From an uncultured Hungatella sp. (GTDB lineage: Bacteria > Bacillota > Clostridia > Lachnospirales > Lachnospiraceae): a stretch of DNA of 29,517 bases. Under the pieces are notes generated by a model. The model had not been told where the DNA came from. It searched no databases and worked only from the letters and a program-made list of their open reading frames with translations. The stretch covers positions 1-29,517 of the forward strand of contig CAJUPQ010000039.1 of the NCBI GenBank assembly GCA_910588505.1, given 5' to 3'. Below, piece after piece: positions 6,964-15,345 of this stretch. The position numbers and the translations under genes are program-made. The stretch's first letter is position 1; every line of letters starts with the position of its first letter.

Positions 6964-7695
6964 CTAATGCAAAGGTTCCTTCCCAGGCATCCCCGCCTTC
7001 CTGGGATACCGTTTGGCTGTCCCATCGGTTTTCCTGATCTTTATCAAAGCTCTGCTCATCTTTGAACCAGGCAGCATAAATTCCGCAATGTCTTCCACCC
7101 TGCCTCCCAGCAGCTTCAATGCCCCTTTTGCCTGACTGATCTCATCCTGTACATTTCCGGATTTGTAAGGGACAAAGTATCCGCCTATCCTCACAAAAGG
7201 AATACAGTACTCTGACAGGGTAGCCAAATTGGCCACTGCCCTGGACACACACAAGTCAAACCTTTCCCGGTATTCCCCATCTCTGCCATATTCCTCCGCC
7301 CTTCCATGGATTCCCCGGATACCCTTAAGCCCCAGACATCCTATGACCTCATCCAAAAACTTAATCCTCTTATTTAAAGAATCCAAAAGGATCATGCTCA
7401 TATCCGGAAAAACGATCTTTAAAGGAATCCCGGGAAATCCAGCTCCTGTACCCAGATCCAGAACCCTCATCCCTTCAAGCGACTTTCTGTCCATCACTTT
7501 TACAAGAGCAAGGCTGTCCACAAAATGCTTTGTCACCACCTCCTCCATCTCCGTGATGGCCGTCAGATTCATAACCTTATTCCATTGTAAAAGCATCTGG
7601 TAATATTCATAAAACTGATTCAACTGCCTGTCGGACAATCCAACAGAAAACTCCTCCAATCCCTGTTCCATCAAACTTCTGAATCGCTCATCCAT
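6964..7695 (-). CDS. rsmG: 16S rRNA (guanine-N7)-methyltransferase RsmG (GidB)
   Basis: The product methylates G527 of 16S rRNA using S-adenosylmethionine. At 243 residues it has normal length. The family start NKVMNLTAIT and the SAM-binding loop VLDLGTGAGFPGIPL are present, followed by LLDSLNKRIKFL and the SRAVANLATLSEY motif. The C-terminus is basic and low in complexity. The ATG at 7695 is 2 nt after the mnmG stop, with its ribosome site (GGAGGGAGG) inside the mnmG 3' end, so it is translationally tied to mnmG. It is the last gene of the leftward cluster. Confidence 0.97.
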   Translation of the reverse strand: MDERFRSLMEQGLEEFSVGLSDRQLNQFYEYYQMLLQWNKVMNLTAITEMEEVVTKHFVDSLALVKVMDRKSLEGMRVLDLGTGAGFPGIPLKIVFPDMSMILLDSLNKRIKFLDEVIGCLGLKGIRGIHGRAEEYGRDGEYRERFDLCVSRAVANLATLSEYCIPFVRIGGYFVPYKSGNVQDEISQAKGALKLLGGRVEDIAEFMLPGSKMSRALIKIRKTDGTAKRYPRKAGMPGKEPLH

Positions 7696-7697
7696 AA

Positions 7698-9599
7698 TTA
7701 ATCGTTTTCCTCCCTCCTGCCTCCATGCCGTCTCTGCTCCAGATACACCAGCAGAACTGATATGTCTGCAGGAGATACTCCCGAAATTCTGGAAGCCTGA
7801 CCGATTGATATAGGTTTATAAAGATTCAATTTCTGCACTGCCTCTCTCCGAAGGCTTTTTACTGTGCTGTAATCAAAATCATCATCCAACCGTTTAGACT
7901 CTAACTTTTTAAACTGGGCTACCTGCTGTTTCTGCCGCCTGATATACCCCTCATACTTTATATTTATATTAACTTGCTCCGCCGTATCCGACGAAAGCTC
8001 TGGTCTCTTATCATCCAGCTCCGCCAGCATTTCATAATTCAATTCCGGCCGTCTTACCAGTTCCGCCAGCGTAGCCCCAGTCTTTAAAGGAGTACTTCCA
8101 TGCCGTTCCAGAAACTCCTGAACCTTTCCGTTAGCCCCGATATTGGAATGCTCCAGCCGATCTACCTCTGCCTCAATATCCTTTTTTTTCTGCAAAGTCC
8201 TATCAAACTCCTCATCACTGACCAATCCTATCTGATGTCCGATTTCCCTTAAACGCAGGTCCGCGTTATCCTGCCTAAGAAGCAGACGATACTCAGCCCT
8301 GGAAGTCATCATGCGGTAAGGCTCATGGTTTTCCTTGGTCACCAGGTCATCGATCAAAACCCCGATATACGCCTGGGAGCGGTCCAGTACAAAAGGCTCC
8401 CTCCCCATCACCTTCATGGCGGCATTGACCCCGGCCATAAATCCCTGAACCGCAGCTTCCTCATAGCCGGAACTGCCATTAAACTGCCCCCCGCTAAACA
8501 GTCCTTCAATATCTTTAAACTCAAGGGTAGGCTTTAACTGTCTGGAATTAATACAGTCGTACTCAATGGCATAAGCATTTCTGACGATCTTCACATGCTC
8601 AAGGCCTACCACAGTTCTATACATGGCATACTGTACATCCTCCGGAAGAGAACTGGACATTCCTCCCAGATACATCTCATTAGTATAAAGTCCCTCGGGC
8701 TCAATAAACACCTGATGCCGCTCCTTATCCGGAAACTTCACCACCTTATCTTCTATAGACGGGCAATACCTTGGCCCGGTGCCCTCAATGGCACCGGAAA
8801 AAAGCGGAGACCGGTCCAGATTTGCACGTATAATATCGTGAGTCCTCTCATTCGTATAAGTCAGCCAGCAGGATACCTGATCTTTCCGAATCGTCTCCGG
8901 ATCCGTAGAAAAAGAAAAAGGAACCACTCTCCTGTCTCCAAACTGCTCCTCCATCTTTGAAAAGTCGATGCTTCTTTTGTCCACTCTGGCCGGAGTGCCG
9001 GTCTTAAACCGAAACATCTCCACCCCATTGGCTTTTAGAGAATCTGTCAGATGATTGGCCGCCTGCAGCCCGTTTGGTCCTGTGGCGTTGCTCACATCAC
9101 CATAAATACATCTGGCATTAAGATAAGTGCCTGTGGCAAGGACAACCGCTTTGCTTCGGTACACAGCCCCGGAAAATGTCTTAACCCCTCTGATCTTCCC
9201 ATCTTCCACCACGATCTCCGAGACCTCTGCCTGACGGAGCATCAGATGATCTGTATTCTCCAGAGTCCGTCTCATCTCCCTGGTATAATCCTGTTTATCC
9301 GCCTGAGCTCTCAGGGAATGGACAGCCGGCCCCTTAGACTCATTCAGCATCTTAGACTGAATAAACGTCTTGTCAATATTTTTTCCCATCTCCCCGCCAA
9401 GGGCGTCCAATTCCCTCACCAGATGCCCTTTAGAGCTTCCTCCAATATTGGGATTACACGGCATAAGGGCAATGCTGTCAATGCTCACCGTAAACATGAT
9501 CGTCTCCAGTCCCAGCCTGGCGCACGCCAAAGCAGCCTCGCACCCCGCATGTCCCGCACCCACCACCACAACATCATAGATCTCATCCAAACACGGCAT
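7698..9599 (-). CDS. mnmG: tRNA uridine-5-carboxymethylaminomethyl modification enzyme MnmG (GidA)
   Basis: With MnmE this FAD protein installs the carboxymethylaminomethyl group at the wobble U34 of tRNAs. At 633 residues it is full length. The FAD fold motif GAGHAG is at 14-19. MPCNPNIGGSSKGHLVREL is the family signature, and the conserved C-terminal domain ends in the ISGVSPADISVLLVYLEQ region. The ATG follows GGAGGG. It sits between mnmE (62 nt upstream) and rsmG (2 nt downstream) in the standard operon order. Confidence 0.98.
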   Translation of the reverse strand: MPCLDEIYDVVVVGAGHAGCEAALACARLGLETIMFTVSIDSIALMPCNPNIGGSSKGHLVRELDALGGEMGKNIDKTFIQSKMLNESKGPAVHSLRAQADKQDYTREMRRTLENTDHLMLRQAEVSEIVVEDGKIRGVKTFSGAVYRSKAVVLATGTYLNARCIYGDVSNATGPNGLQAANHLTDSLKANGVEMFRFKTGTPARVDKRSIDFSKMEEQFGDRRVVPFSFSTDPETIRKDQVSCWLTYTNERTHDIIRANLDRSPLFSGAIEGTGPRYCPSIEDKVVKFPDKERHQVFIEPEGLYTNEMYLGGMSSSLPEDVQYAMYRTVVGLEHVKIVRNAYAIEYDCINSRQLKPTLEFKDIEGLFSGGQFNGSSGYEEAAVQGFMAGVNAAMKVMGREPFVLDRSQAYIGVLIDDLVTKENHEPYRMMTSRAEYRLLLRQDNADLRLREIGHQIGLVSDEEFDRTLQKKKDIEAEVDRLEHSNIGANGKVQEFLERHGSTPLKTGATLAELVRRPELNYEMLAELDDKRPELSSDTAEQVNINIKYEGYIRRQKQQVAQFKKLESKRLDDDFDYSTVKSLRREAVQKLNLYKPISIGQASRISGVSPADISVLLVYLEQRRHGGRREEND

Positions 9600-9661
9600 A
9601 TCCCCATTCCCTCCTGTCTCTCATAATCCAAATTCAATCTAAACCTAAACTCAGCTTTATA

Positions 9662-11050
9662 TTATTTTCCCATACAAAACTTTCCAAATATCTCATTGAC
9701 CAAATCATCTCCAACCGATTCCCCCACAATACTTCCCAGACATTCATACGCATTCATAAGATCAATCGAATAAAAATCTTCGGGCATCCTCAAATCAATG
9801 CTTTCCATAACCATCTTAAGGCTCCTTAAAGCTTCCGTCAATGCCGATTTATGCCGCTCGTTTGTAATATAAACTTGATCATTAAAATCAATCTCTCCCC
9901 CATAAAACATGTCTTTCACCGTCTTTTCCAGTTCCTCTATCCCCAGCTCCTCCTTTGCGGAGATTTCTATCACCCTCTTGTCAGTCCTTCTTCTAAGCTC
10001 CTCAACCGTAACCGTCCGCTCAAGGTCAGACTTGTTTAAAAGCACCACTGCCTCCTGCTCTTCGATCATGCTTATAATATTCTCATCATTCTCATCAAGC
10101 GGAACCGAACCATCCACCACATAGATAATCAGATCAGCATCCCTTGCCGCGTCCTTTGCCCGCAAGACGCCGATCTGCTCCACCAGATCCCCTGTCTCGC
10201 GAATCCCGGCAGTATCCACCACATTCAGACTGATGCCTTCCATCCTGATATGTTCCTCCAAAATATCCCTGGTAGTCCCGGCAATATCCGTCACAATAGC
10301 CCGCTCCTCCCCGGCCAGCACATTTAACAGAGAAGACTTTCCCGCATTGGGCTTTCCCAGGATCACGGTCCTTACCCCCTCTGTCATAACCCTCCCTCTG
10401 TCCGCGGAATTCAGAAGCCCTCTGACCTCATCCATTACAGATTCCAGAGTCCCCTTAAGCCTCAAAGGATACCCCTCCAGGGAAATATGTTCCGGATCAT
10501 CCAGCGCCGACTCAATATACGCCATCTCGTAAAGGATCCTTTCCCGCAGATTCTTAACACACTTTGACATCTTCCCCTTAAGCTGACTCATAGAACTTTT
10601 CAGCGCATACTGATTCTTTGCCTGGATCACATCCATAACAGCCTCAGCCTGTGACAGATCCATCCGTCCGTTTAAAAATGCTCTCTTAGAAAACTCCCCC
10701 GGCTCCGCTGGCCTCGCCCCATATTTTATCACAGTCTCCAAAATCCGCCTCGTCACCAGCACGCCGCCGTGACAATCAATCTCAACCGTGTCCTCCCCAG
10801 TATAACTGTGAGGCCCTCTCATAACCAGAACCAACACCTCATCCACCATCTCATCCCCGTCATAAATATGTCCGTATAAAACTCTGTGGTCATTTTCCTC
10901 TGTTCCCAGATCACAATTCTGCTTTCCGCCTTTTAGAAATATTTTCCCGGCCACAGAAAAAGCCTCCTGGCCGCTGACCCTGACGATCCCGATTCCCGAA
11001 CTTCCCACAGCTGTGGCAATGGCCGCTATGGTATCTGTATAATTCCCCAT
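9662..11050 (-). CDS. mnmE: tRNA modification GTPase MnmE (TrmE)
   Basis: This GTPase is the partner of MnmG in U34 modification. It has an N-terminal formyl-THF-binding domain (TIAAIATAVGSSGIGIVRVSG), a helical domain, and an inserted G domain with GKPNAGKSS (G1), DTAGI (G3) and NKSD (G4). The C-terminal motif is FCMGK, with the conserved cysteine. I chose the ATG at 11050 (462 residues), with GGGAG 8 nt upstream. A TTG at 11065 would add five residues. A terminator-like hairpin separates it from jag, so expression may partly restart here. Confidence 0.97.
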   Translation of the reverse strand: MGNYTDTIAAIATAVGSSGIGIVRVSGQEAFSVAGKIFLKGGKQNCDLGTEENDHRVLYGHIYDGDEMVDEVLVLVMRGPHSYTGEDTVEIDCHGGVLVTRRILETVIKYGARPAEPGEFSKRAFLNGRMDLSQAEAVMDVIQAKNQYALKSSMSQLKGKMSKCVKNLRERILYEMAYIESALDDPEHISLEGYPLRLKGTLESVMDEVRGLLNSADRGRVMTEGVRTVILGKPNAGKSSLLNVLAGEERAIVTDIAGTTRDILEEHIRMEGISLNVVDTAGIRETGDLVEQIGVLRAKDAARDADLIIYVVDGSVPLDENDENIISMIEEQEAVVLLNKSDLERTVTVEELRRRTDKRVIEISAKEELGIEELEKTVKDMFYGGEIDFNDQVYITNERHKSALTEALRSLKMVMESIDLRMPEDFYSIDLMNAYECLGSIVGESVGDDLVNEIFGKFCMGK

Positions 11051-11103
11051 TCCATCATCTCCCAATTAAGATCACTTTCTCAGATATTCTCCCCGTTATA
11101 TTC

Positions 11104-11130
11104 AGAAAAAGCGGGGATCAATCTCCCCGC
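11104..11130 (-). terminator. Terminator or attenuator between jag and mnmE
   Basis: On the minus strand GCGGGGA (11130-11124) pairs with TCCCCGC (11117-11111) across a 6-nt loop, followed by TTTTTCTG. It lies immediately after the jag stop and ends or attenuates the rpmH-to-jag transcript. Confidence 0.85.
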
Positions 11131-11141
11131 CTTCCCCAACA

Positions 11142-12203
11142 CTATTCACTTGCCTGTTCTCTCTCCTGACTCAGTCCGCGCCCCTGACCTCTTTTTCCAT
11201 CCCGGTCCCTACGGTCTCTCTCCCGTCCCTCTCTCTTAAGGGAGATCACCACATGTCTGAAAGGCTCCTCGCCCTCGCTTCGGGTCACCACATACCGGTC
11301 ATTCTGAAGGGCCGCGTGAATAATACGCCTCTCATAAGGATTCATAGGCTCCAAAGACACATTCCTCCTGGTTCTCTTCACCTTGTAAGCAATATTCCTG
11401 GCCAGAGATTCCAGCGTAGCCTTTCTTCTGTCCCTATAATTTTCCGTATCCAGCTTCACTCTCACATAACCATCGCACTCCTTGTTCACCACAAGGCTTG
11501 TAAGGTACTGGAGAGAATCAAGGGTCTGCCCCCTTTTTCCAATAAGTATCCCCATATCCGGACCGGCCAGATCAACGGTCATCTCCTTGTCCTTTTCCTC
11601 AAAGGAAACTGACACCGTAACCTCCATTCCCATAGCCCCGAATACATGGCACAAAAAATCCCTGGCCGCCTTATCACAAGCCTCCACATTAATCTTTTTC
11701 CCAGGCTTTTTCTCTTCCTTCTCCTCAGCGTCAACGACGGACAAATCAGCGTCAACCGGCTTTTCTTCCACAGCCGTCTCCTTAACAGCGGCCGACTTTT
11801 CAGGCGCCTTTCCGGACCGCAAAGTTTTCTCCGCAGCTGCCTGCTCCTTAGGCGCTTTCTGCTGATTCTTCTTCTGATTTTTCTGTGAATTCTTTTTGGA
11901 ATTATCCTTTTGGACTTCCTTTACAGGCTCCTTGGGAGTCTCCTTTTCCTTCTTCTCCTCTTTCACGGATTTCCCAAGAGAACTGCTGTCAATCCTGCCT
12001 GTAGCCAAAAATGCCTCCAGGTCGTCATCCTCTTTCTTTTTATTGGCGCGTATCACCACGTTTTTTCCAAACAGGCCCAGGAATCCGGAACTCCCCTTTT
12101 CAATAACCGTATACTCCAGATTATCGCTGGTAGTCCCCAATTCAATCAAAGCCTTGGTAATGGCCTCATCCAAAGTCTTTGCGGTTACGGTAATCATATT
12201 CAT
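11142..12203 (-). CDS. jag: RNA-binding protein KhpB/Jag (SpoIIIJ-associated)
   Basis: Three domains are visible in this 353-residue protein. The Jag_N domain (about 3-55) contains KGSSGFLGLFGK. A long Lys/Glu-rich linker (about 56-170) follows. Then come a KH-type domain with the IGKRG loop (221-225) and an R3H domain with ERRIIH (291-296). The tail after 323 is rich in Arg, Asp and Gly. Family members bind RNA with KhpA and affect cell elongation. The linker is longer than in Bacillus Jag. The gene starts 11 nt after the yidC stop with a GGAGGGG ribosome site, in the standard position downstream of yidC. Confidence 0.95.
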   Translation of the reverse strand: MNMITVTAKTLDEAITKALIELGTTSDNLEYTVIEKGSSGFLGLFGKNVVIRANKKKEDDDLEAFLATGRIDSSSLGKSVKEEKKEKETPKEPVKEVQKDNSKKNSQKNQKKNQQKAPKEQAAAEKTLRSGKAPEKSAAVKETAVEEKPVDADLSVVDAEEKEEKKPGKKINVEACDKAARDFLCHVFGAMGMEVTVSVSFEEKDKEMTVDLAGPDMGILIGKRGQTLDSLQYLTSLVVNKECDGYVRVKLDTENYRDRRKATLESLARNIAYKVKRTRRNVSLEPMNPYERRIIHAALQNDRYVVTRSEGEEPFRHVVISLKREGRERDRRDRDGKRGQGRGLSQEREQASE

Positions 12204-12214
12204 AGGTACCCCTC

Positions 12215-13507
12215 CTATTTTTTGTGCCTCTCATTGTACTTCTGCACCATGTTCGCTTTAGCCGCCAGACTGCCGGGCTTGGCATCCTTATTGTAATACT
12301 CCGTAGATTCCTTCACGATCGCTTTCGTCTTTTCCAGCTTGGCGTTTCTGGCTGCCTCCTCCTTCTCCTCCGAAGCCTGAAGACTCTTAAGAGTCGCAGC
12401 CGCGTTCATGTTCACCTTCTGCGGCGGAAGTCCTTTTCTCTCCCGCTTTTTATTTGCCTTCTCCACATTCTTCCTGATCAAGTCATCAATATCCACCTTG
12501 TTCAGATACGCATTGACACCGATCTGCTGCACCACCTGGAGTAAACTGCTGGCCACCCAGTAAAGTCCGATTCCAAGAGGAAATGAAAAACAGAACACCA
12601 CCGACATCAGCGGCATATAGATATTCATGGATTTCATCATAGCAGCGCTGGGATTTTCCTCATCACTGACCTGAGGCTGTGTAGAGCTCATAAGCTTGGT
12701 GCTGTACCACTGGGTAAGGCCGGACAAGACAGGGATCAGCAGAGCGATCAGCGCCATCACAATCGTCACTTCCGAACTTCCGCTGATAAACTCTTTCAAC
12801 ACGTTAAATGGAGTGTAAGCGATATTTACAGTCAAAAACTGCTGCATCCCATTGATAGCGGAGATCACATTCTCCCCCACTGCGTTTGTCACAGTGGCGA
12901 TATCCGGAAATACAGCTGCCAGCTCCTCCCACTGCCTGTCCGTCAGCTTGTAGAGCAAATCCACCACCTTGTCCATATTGGTGTAGTCCATGCCTGCCAG
13001 TTTATGAGTCTCAGCCAGCCCGGTAAACACCTCCGAGGACGCAAACCCATCTGGCAGCTTTGCAATGATCAAATCAAAATACTTGCGTACTGAGCTGGCG
13101 TAGGCGGGAATATTGTACATAACCCGGTACAATGCCAGCATAATAGGAAGCTGGATCAAAAGGGGCAGACACCCGCCGGTCATAGACGTGCCGTACTTTT
13201 CGTATACTGCCTTTGTCTCCACATTCATCCGCATCATGGAGTCGTTATCATTCTTACCTTTATACTTCTTCTGAATAGCCTGTAATTCCGGCTGCATAAC
13301 AGTCATAAGCTTGCTGGACTTCTGCTGCTTTAAGGTAAGAGGCAGCATAAGAAGTTTCATGACTATGGTAAACAGAATGATGCACAGGCCGATATTCATC
13401 ACTCCAAATGTACTGGTAAACCGGAACAACGCCTCCATGATCCATCCCAGGATCTGGGCAATTGGCCCTAAAATACCGCCTGCTTTTGTCAGAACTAAAA
13501 AATCCAA
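12215..13507 (-). CDS. yidC: YidC/Oxa1/Alb3 membrane protein insertase
   Basis: This protein inserts and folds membrane proteins with or without Sec. The start is TTG at 13507, supported by GGAGG at 8-nt spacing. At 430 residues it is much longer than the roughly 260-residue Bacillus forms, because of an insertion of about 100 residues between the first conserved membrane segments (about 110-135) and the later pair. The first core segment reads FTIVMKLLMLPLTLKQQKS. K51 aligns by eye with the groove arginine known in SpoIIIJ/YidC2. No lipobox cysteine is seen at the N-terminus. A basic, coiled-coil-like tail follows the last membrane segment and could contact the ribosome. Genes yidD and jag flank it. 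Confidence 0.95.
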   Translation of the reverse strand: MDFLVLTKAGGILGPIAQILGWIMEALFRFTSTFGVMNIGLCIILFTIVMKLLMLPLTLKQQKSSKLMTVMQPELQAIQKKYKGKNDNDSMMRMNVETKAVYEKYGTSMTGGCLPLLIQLPIMLALYRVMYNIPAYASSVRKYFDLIIAKLPDGFASSEVFTGLAETHKLAGMDYTNMDKVVDLLYKLTDRQWEELAAVFPDIATVTNAVGENVISAINGMQQFLTVNIAYTPFNVLKEFISGSSEVTIVMALIALLIPVLSGLTQWYSTKLMSSTQPQVSDEENPSAAMMKSMNIYMPLMSVVFCFSFPLGIGLYWVASSLLQVVQQIGVNAYLNKVDIDDLIRKNVEKANKKRERKGLPPQKVNMNAAATLKSLQASEEKEEAARNAKLEKTKAIVKESTEYYNKDAKPGSLAAKANMVQKYNERHKK

Positions 13508-13525
13508 TGAATTACCTCCTCATCA

Positions 13526-13750
13526 CTACGGAACTGGGTCATAACCGCCTTCTGCCCACGGATGACACCTCAGTATCCTCCTGATGGACAACCATAAACC
13601 TTTCACCACGCCGTACTTTCTAAGTGCCTCAATGGCGTATTGAGAACACGTAGGCGTGTAAATACAGTGATATCTTACCTTTAAGGGCGATAAAAAAATC
13701 TGATATCCCCGAATACACCATATCAAAAGTTTTCTTATCAATCTTATCAC
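13526..13750 (-). CDS. yidD: Membrane protein insertion efficiency factor YidD
   Basis: This small 74-residue protein shows the family core YQIFLSPLK, then CIYTPTCSQYAIEALRKYG and a CHPWAEGGYDPVP end. An N-terminal amphipathic helix probably associates with the inner face of the membrane. The start is GTG at 13750, overlapping the rnpA stop by four bases (GTGA), so translation is coupled. It lies in its normal place between rnpA and yidC, where it assists YidC-dependent insertion. Confidence 0.96.
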   Translation of the reverse strand: MIRLIRKLLIWCIRGYQIFLSPLKVRYHCIYTPTCSQYAIEALRKYGVVKGLWLSIRRILRCHPWAEGGYDPVP

Positions 13751-14091
13751 TTCGATTCTTTCATAATGTTATGCAGTCCGCACAAGTGCCTGTATGCACT
13801 CTCTATTTTTTTGTAATCCGAATCCTTAGCCGCCGCCCTGGCGACCACAATGATGTCTAGTCCAGAATCCATATGCTCTCTGTTCAAACGAAAACTCTCT
13901 CTTATCAAACGGGTCACGCGATGTCTCACCACGCTGTTACCCACCTTTTTGCTGACCGAGATCCCGATGCGCGTCTCCTTTCCGTCTGTGGGATACACAT
14001 ACATAACAAGCAGCCTGTTGGCATAGGATGTTCCATTCTTATAAACGATCTGAAAATCACTGTTCTTTTTAATAGAAGGAAATCTCTTCAT
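13747..14091 (-). CDS. rnpA: Ribonuclease P protein component
   Basis: This is the basic protein subunit that helps RNase P RNA process tRNA 5' ends. The N-terminal FPSIKKNSDFQIVYKNG and the RNR-type helix (KKVGNSVVRHRVTRLIRESFR) are clear. Two ATGs are possible. The one at 14097 directly abuts the GGGGG ribosome site, while the one at 14091 has a 6-nt spacing, so I take 14091 (114 residues). It sits downstream of rpmH, separated by a terminator-like hairpin, and overlaps yidD. Confidence 0.95.
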   Translation of the reverse strand: MKRFPSIKKNSDFQIVYKNGTSYANRLLVMYVYPTDGKETRIGISVSKKVGNSVVRHRVTRLIRESFRLNREHMDSGLDIIVVARAAAKDSDYKKIESAYRHLCGLHNIMKESK

Positions 14092-14204
14092 AAACATCCC
14101 CCTGCCTGCAAACTTTTGATCAAATGTCAGAGCCGCAACTCCCCGGACTCTTCTGGATCTTGCGGTTTCTAAAGGGTTTACCTAAAATTTAACAATCAAT
14201 TTAC

Positions 14205-14235
14205 AGAAAAGAAAAGGCCACAATCTCTTGCGGCC
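14205..14235 (-). terminator. Attenuator between rpmH and rnpA
   Basis: On the minus strand GGCCGCAA (14235-14228) pairs with TTGTGGCC (14223-14216), including one G-U, across a GAGA tetraloop of GNRA type. TTTTCTTTT follows. It lies just after the rpmH stop. Partial termination here would let L34 be made in excess of RnpA. Confidence 0.82.
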
Positions 14236-14242
14236 TGACTGC

Positions 14243-14377
14243 TTAAGCAGATAATCTTGCTCTTCCCTTTGCTCTTCTGGCAGCTAACACTTTTCTTCCG
14301 CCCGGAGTACTCATTCTGGCTCTGAAACCATGAACTTTAGCTCTCTGTCTCTTCTTCGGCTGAAACGTCATCTTCAT
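14243..14377 (-). CDS. rpmH: 50S ribosomal protein bL34
   Basis: This 44-residue, highly basic protein is MKMTFQPKKRQRAKVHGF, then RARMSTPGGRKVLAARRAKGR and a short end, which is the canonical bL34 sequence. The ATG at 14377 has GGAGGTG 8 nt upstream. A second in-frame ATG two codons later is a poorer fit to that site. It is the first gene of the leftward cluster next to the origin and has a strong promoter, a leader hairpin and a downstream attenuator. Confidence 0.98.
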   Translation of the reverse strand: MKMTFQPKKRQRAKVHGFRARMSTPGGRKVLAARRAKGRARLSA

Positions 14378-14409
14378 ATAGCAGCACCTCCTCTTTATCC
14401 AATCTTACT

Positions 14410-14434
14410 GGGACGGCTTTAATAATACCGCCCC
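14410..14434 (-). promoter_or_regulatory. rpmH leader hairpin
   Basis: In the 5' untranslated region GGGGCGG (14434-14428) pairs with CCGTCCC (14416-14410), seven positions including one G-U, with an 11-nt loop. It ends about 33 nt before the ATG and has no T tract. It could protect the messenger 5' end or act in autoregulation. Confidence 0.5.
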
Positions 14435-14483
14435 AACTTATTTACATAAGCATATTAGGACTATTCAAAAAAACATCATTTCA

Positions 14484-14512
14484 ATTATAAAGAAGGAATC
14501 CCTCAAAGTCAA
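14484..14512 (-). promoter_or_regulatory. rpmH promoter
   Basis: On the minus strand TTGACT (14512-14507), a 17-nt spacer and TATAAT (14489-14484). The -35 overlaps the stop codon of the upstream ECF gene. It gives a leader of about 100 nt. Confidence 0.9.
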
Positions 14513-15144
14513 GCACTTTTCACCAAATATGGAACCGTGTGAATCAATATTTTTCCCACCACAGCCACCAAAATCCCCGCAGCCACAGCTTCCGGAATTC
14601 CGGCCCCTGTAATCGTCACCATGATCAGCCCCCAGACCGCGTCCATAGCCACACTCCTGGCCTGGGCATACTCCCCTGCCAAAAGCACATAGATACTTCC
14701 CATAACAAACACCGTATTCACCATAGACCCGACAAATCCCGTGATCGGAAGAGCCGCCACAGCCGGAACCTTCCATTTCTTCATAAGAATCCAAAACCAC
14801 CCTGAAATAACTCCGATCATAACCCTGCATCCCACAGAGATCCACAAGGCCTTCATAGCCCCCGCGATCCCCGTCATGCTCATAAAGGGCGAGAACGCAA
14901 AGGACAAAAGGGTGGGCGCCATGGTATTGCTGATCAGGGAGCACACGCCAAAAACCGCCCCCAAAATAGCCCCCGCCCCAGGCCCTAAAAGGATAGCCCC
15001 CAGGATCACCGGAATGTGTACTGTTGTTGCCTTAATGACCGGAAGCTGGATCATACCCAGAGGCGTATTCGCCAACAGTATGACAATAGCCGCCATAAGT
15101 GCAACACTGGTCAGATAACGAGTGTCTCTTTTCTTTGTCTTCAT
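14509..15144 (-). CDS. ECF transporter S component (substrate unknown)
   Basis: This 211-residue integral membrane protein has about six hydrophobic segments. The stretch LGMIQLPVIKATTVHIPVI, followed by GAILLGPGAGAILGAVFG, matches the S-component family PF12822 (vitamin or vitamin-precursor binders of the FolT/PanT/HmpT type). It would work with a shared EcfA-EcfA'-EcfT module encoded elsewhere. Substrate cannot be read from the sequence, and pantothenate or folate are only guesses. The ATG at 15144 follows GGAGG at 8 nt. It has its own promoter and a 90-nt structured leader, and no terminator is visible before the rpmH promoter. Its position between oriC and rpmH is unusual in Bacillus. Confidence 0.85.
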   Translation of the reverse strand: MKTKKRDTRYLTSVALMAAIVILLANTPLGMIQLPVIKATTVHIPVILGAILLGPGAGAILGAVFGVCSLISNTMAPTLLSFAFSPFMSMTGIAGAMKALWISVGCRVMIGVISGWFWILMKKWKVPAVAALPITGFVGSMVNTVFVMGSIYVLLAGEYAQARSVAMDAVWGLIMVTITGAGIPEAVAAGILVAVVGKILIHTVPYLVKSA

Positions 15145-15173
15145 TTTTCCTTCCTCCTGCTACTGTTCTTTTT

Positions 15174-15227
15174 CAAGATACAATGCGTTGATAGTTACCG
15201 CCAGCCCAAAAAGTGGGATCAATCTTG
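15174..15227 (-). promoter_or_regulatory. Structured leader of the ECF gene (possible riboswitch)
   Basis: In the minus-strand RNA, CAAGAT (15227-15222) pairs with ATCTTG (15179-15174). Inside it TTGAT (15222-15218) pairs with ATCAA (15192-15188), sharing a boundary base. CCCA (15217-15214) pairs with TGGG (15208-15205). Nested helices upstream of a vitamin-transporter gene suggest ligand sensing. I see no TPP (CUGAGA) signature or other class I can name, so the function is inference. Confidence 0.35.
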
Positions 15228-15239
15228 GTTGACATGAAA

Positions 15240-15269
15240 ATTATAATAGAAGTCCGGCATATACGTCAA
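15240..15269 (-). promoter_or_regulatory. Promoter of the ECF S-component gene
   Basis: On the minus strand TTGACG (15269-15264), an 18-nt spacer and TATAAT (15245-15240) lie about 95 nt upstream of the ATG. Confidence 0.82.
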
Positions 15270-15345
15270 CTTTATTTTTTTCCAAATTATCCAGTCAAGG
15301 TTGTGTGGTACACTTGCTGTTTAAGGGATATCTACAATGGTGTCT

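Noticed and set aside
11051..11065. TTG start for MnmE five codons upstream
   Set aside because: The ATG at 11050 has a properly spaced GGGAG, and MnmE proteins normally begin close to the TDTIAAIAT motif.
15231..15246. Plus-strand TTGACA close to TATAAT near the ECF leader
   Set aside because: Only 7 nt separate the two hexamers, too few for a promoter. The real promoter is on the minus strand.
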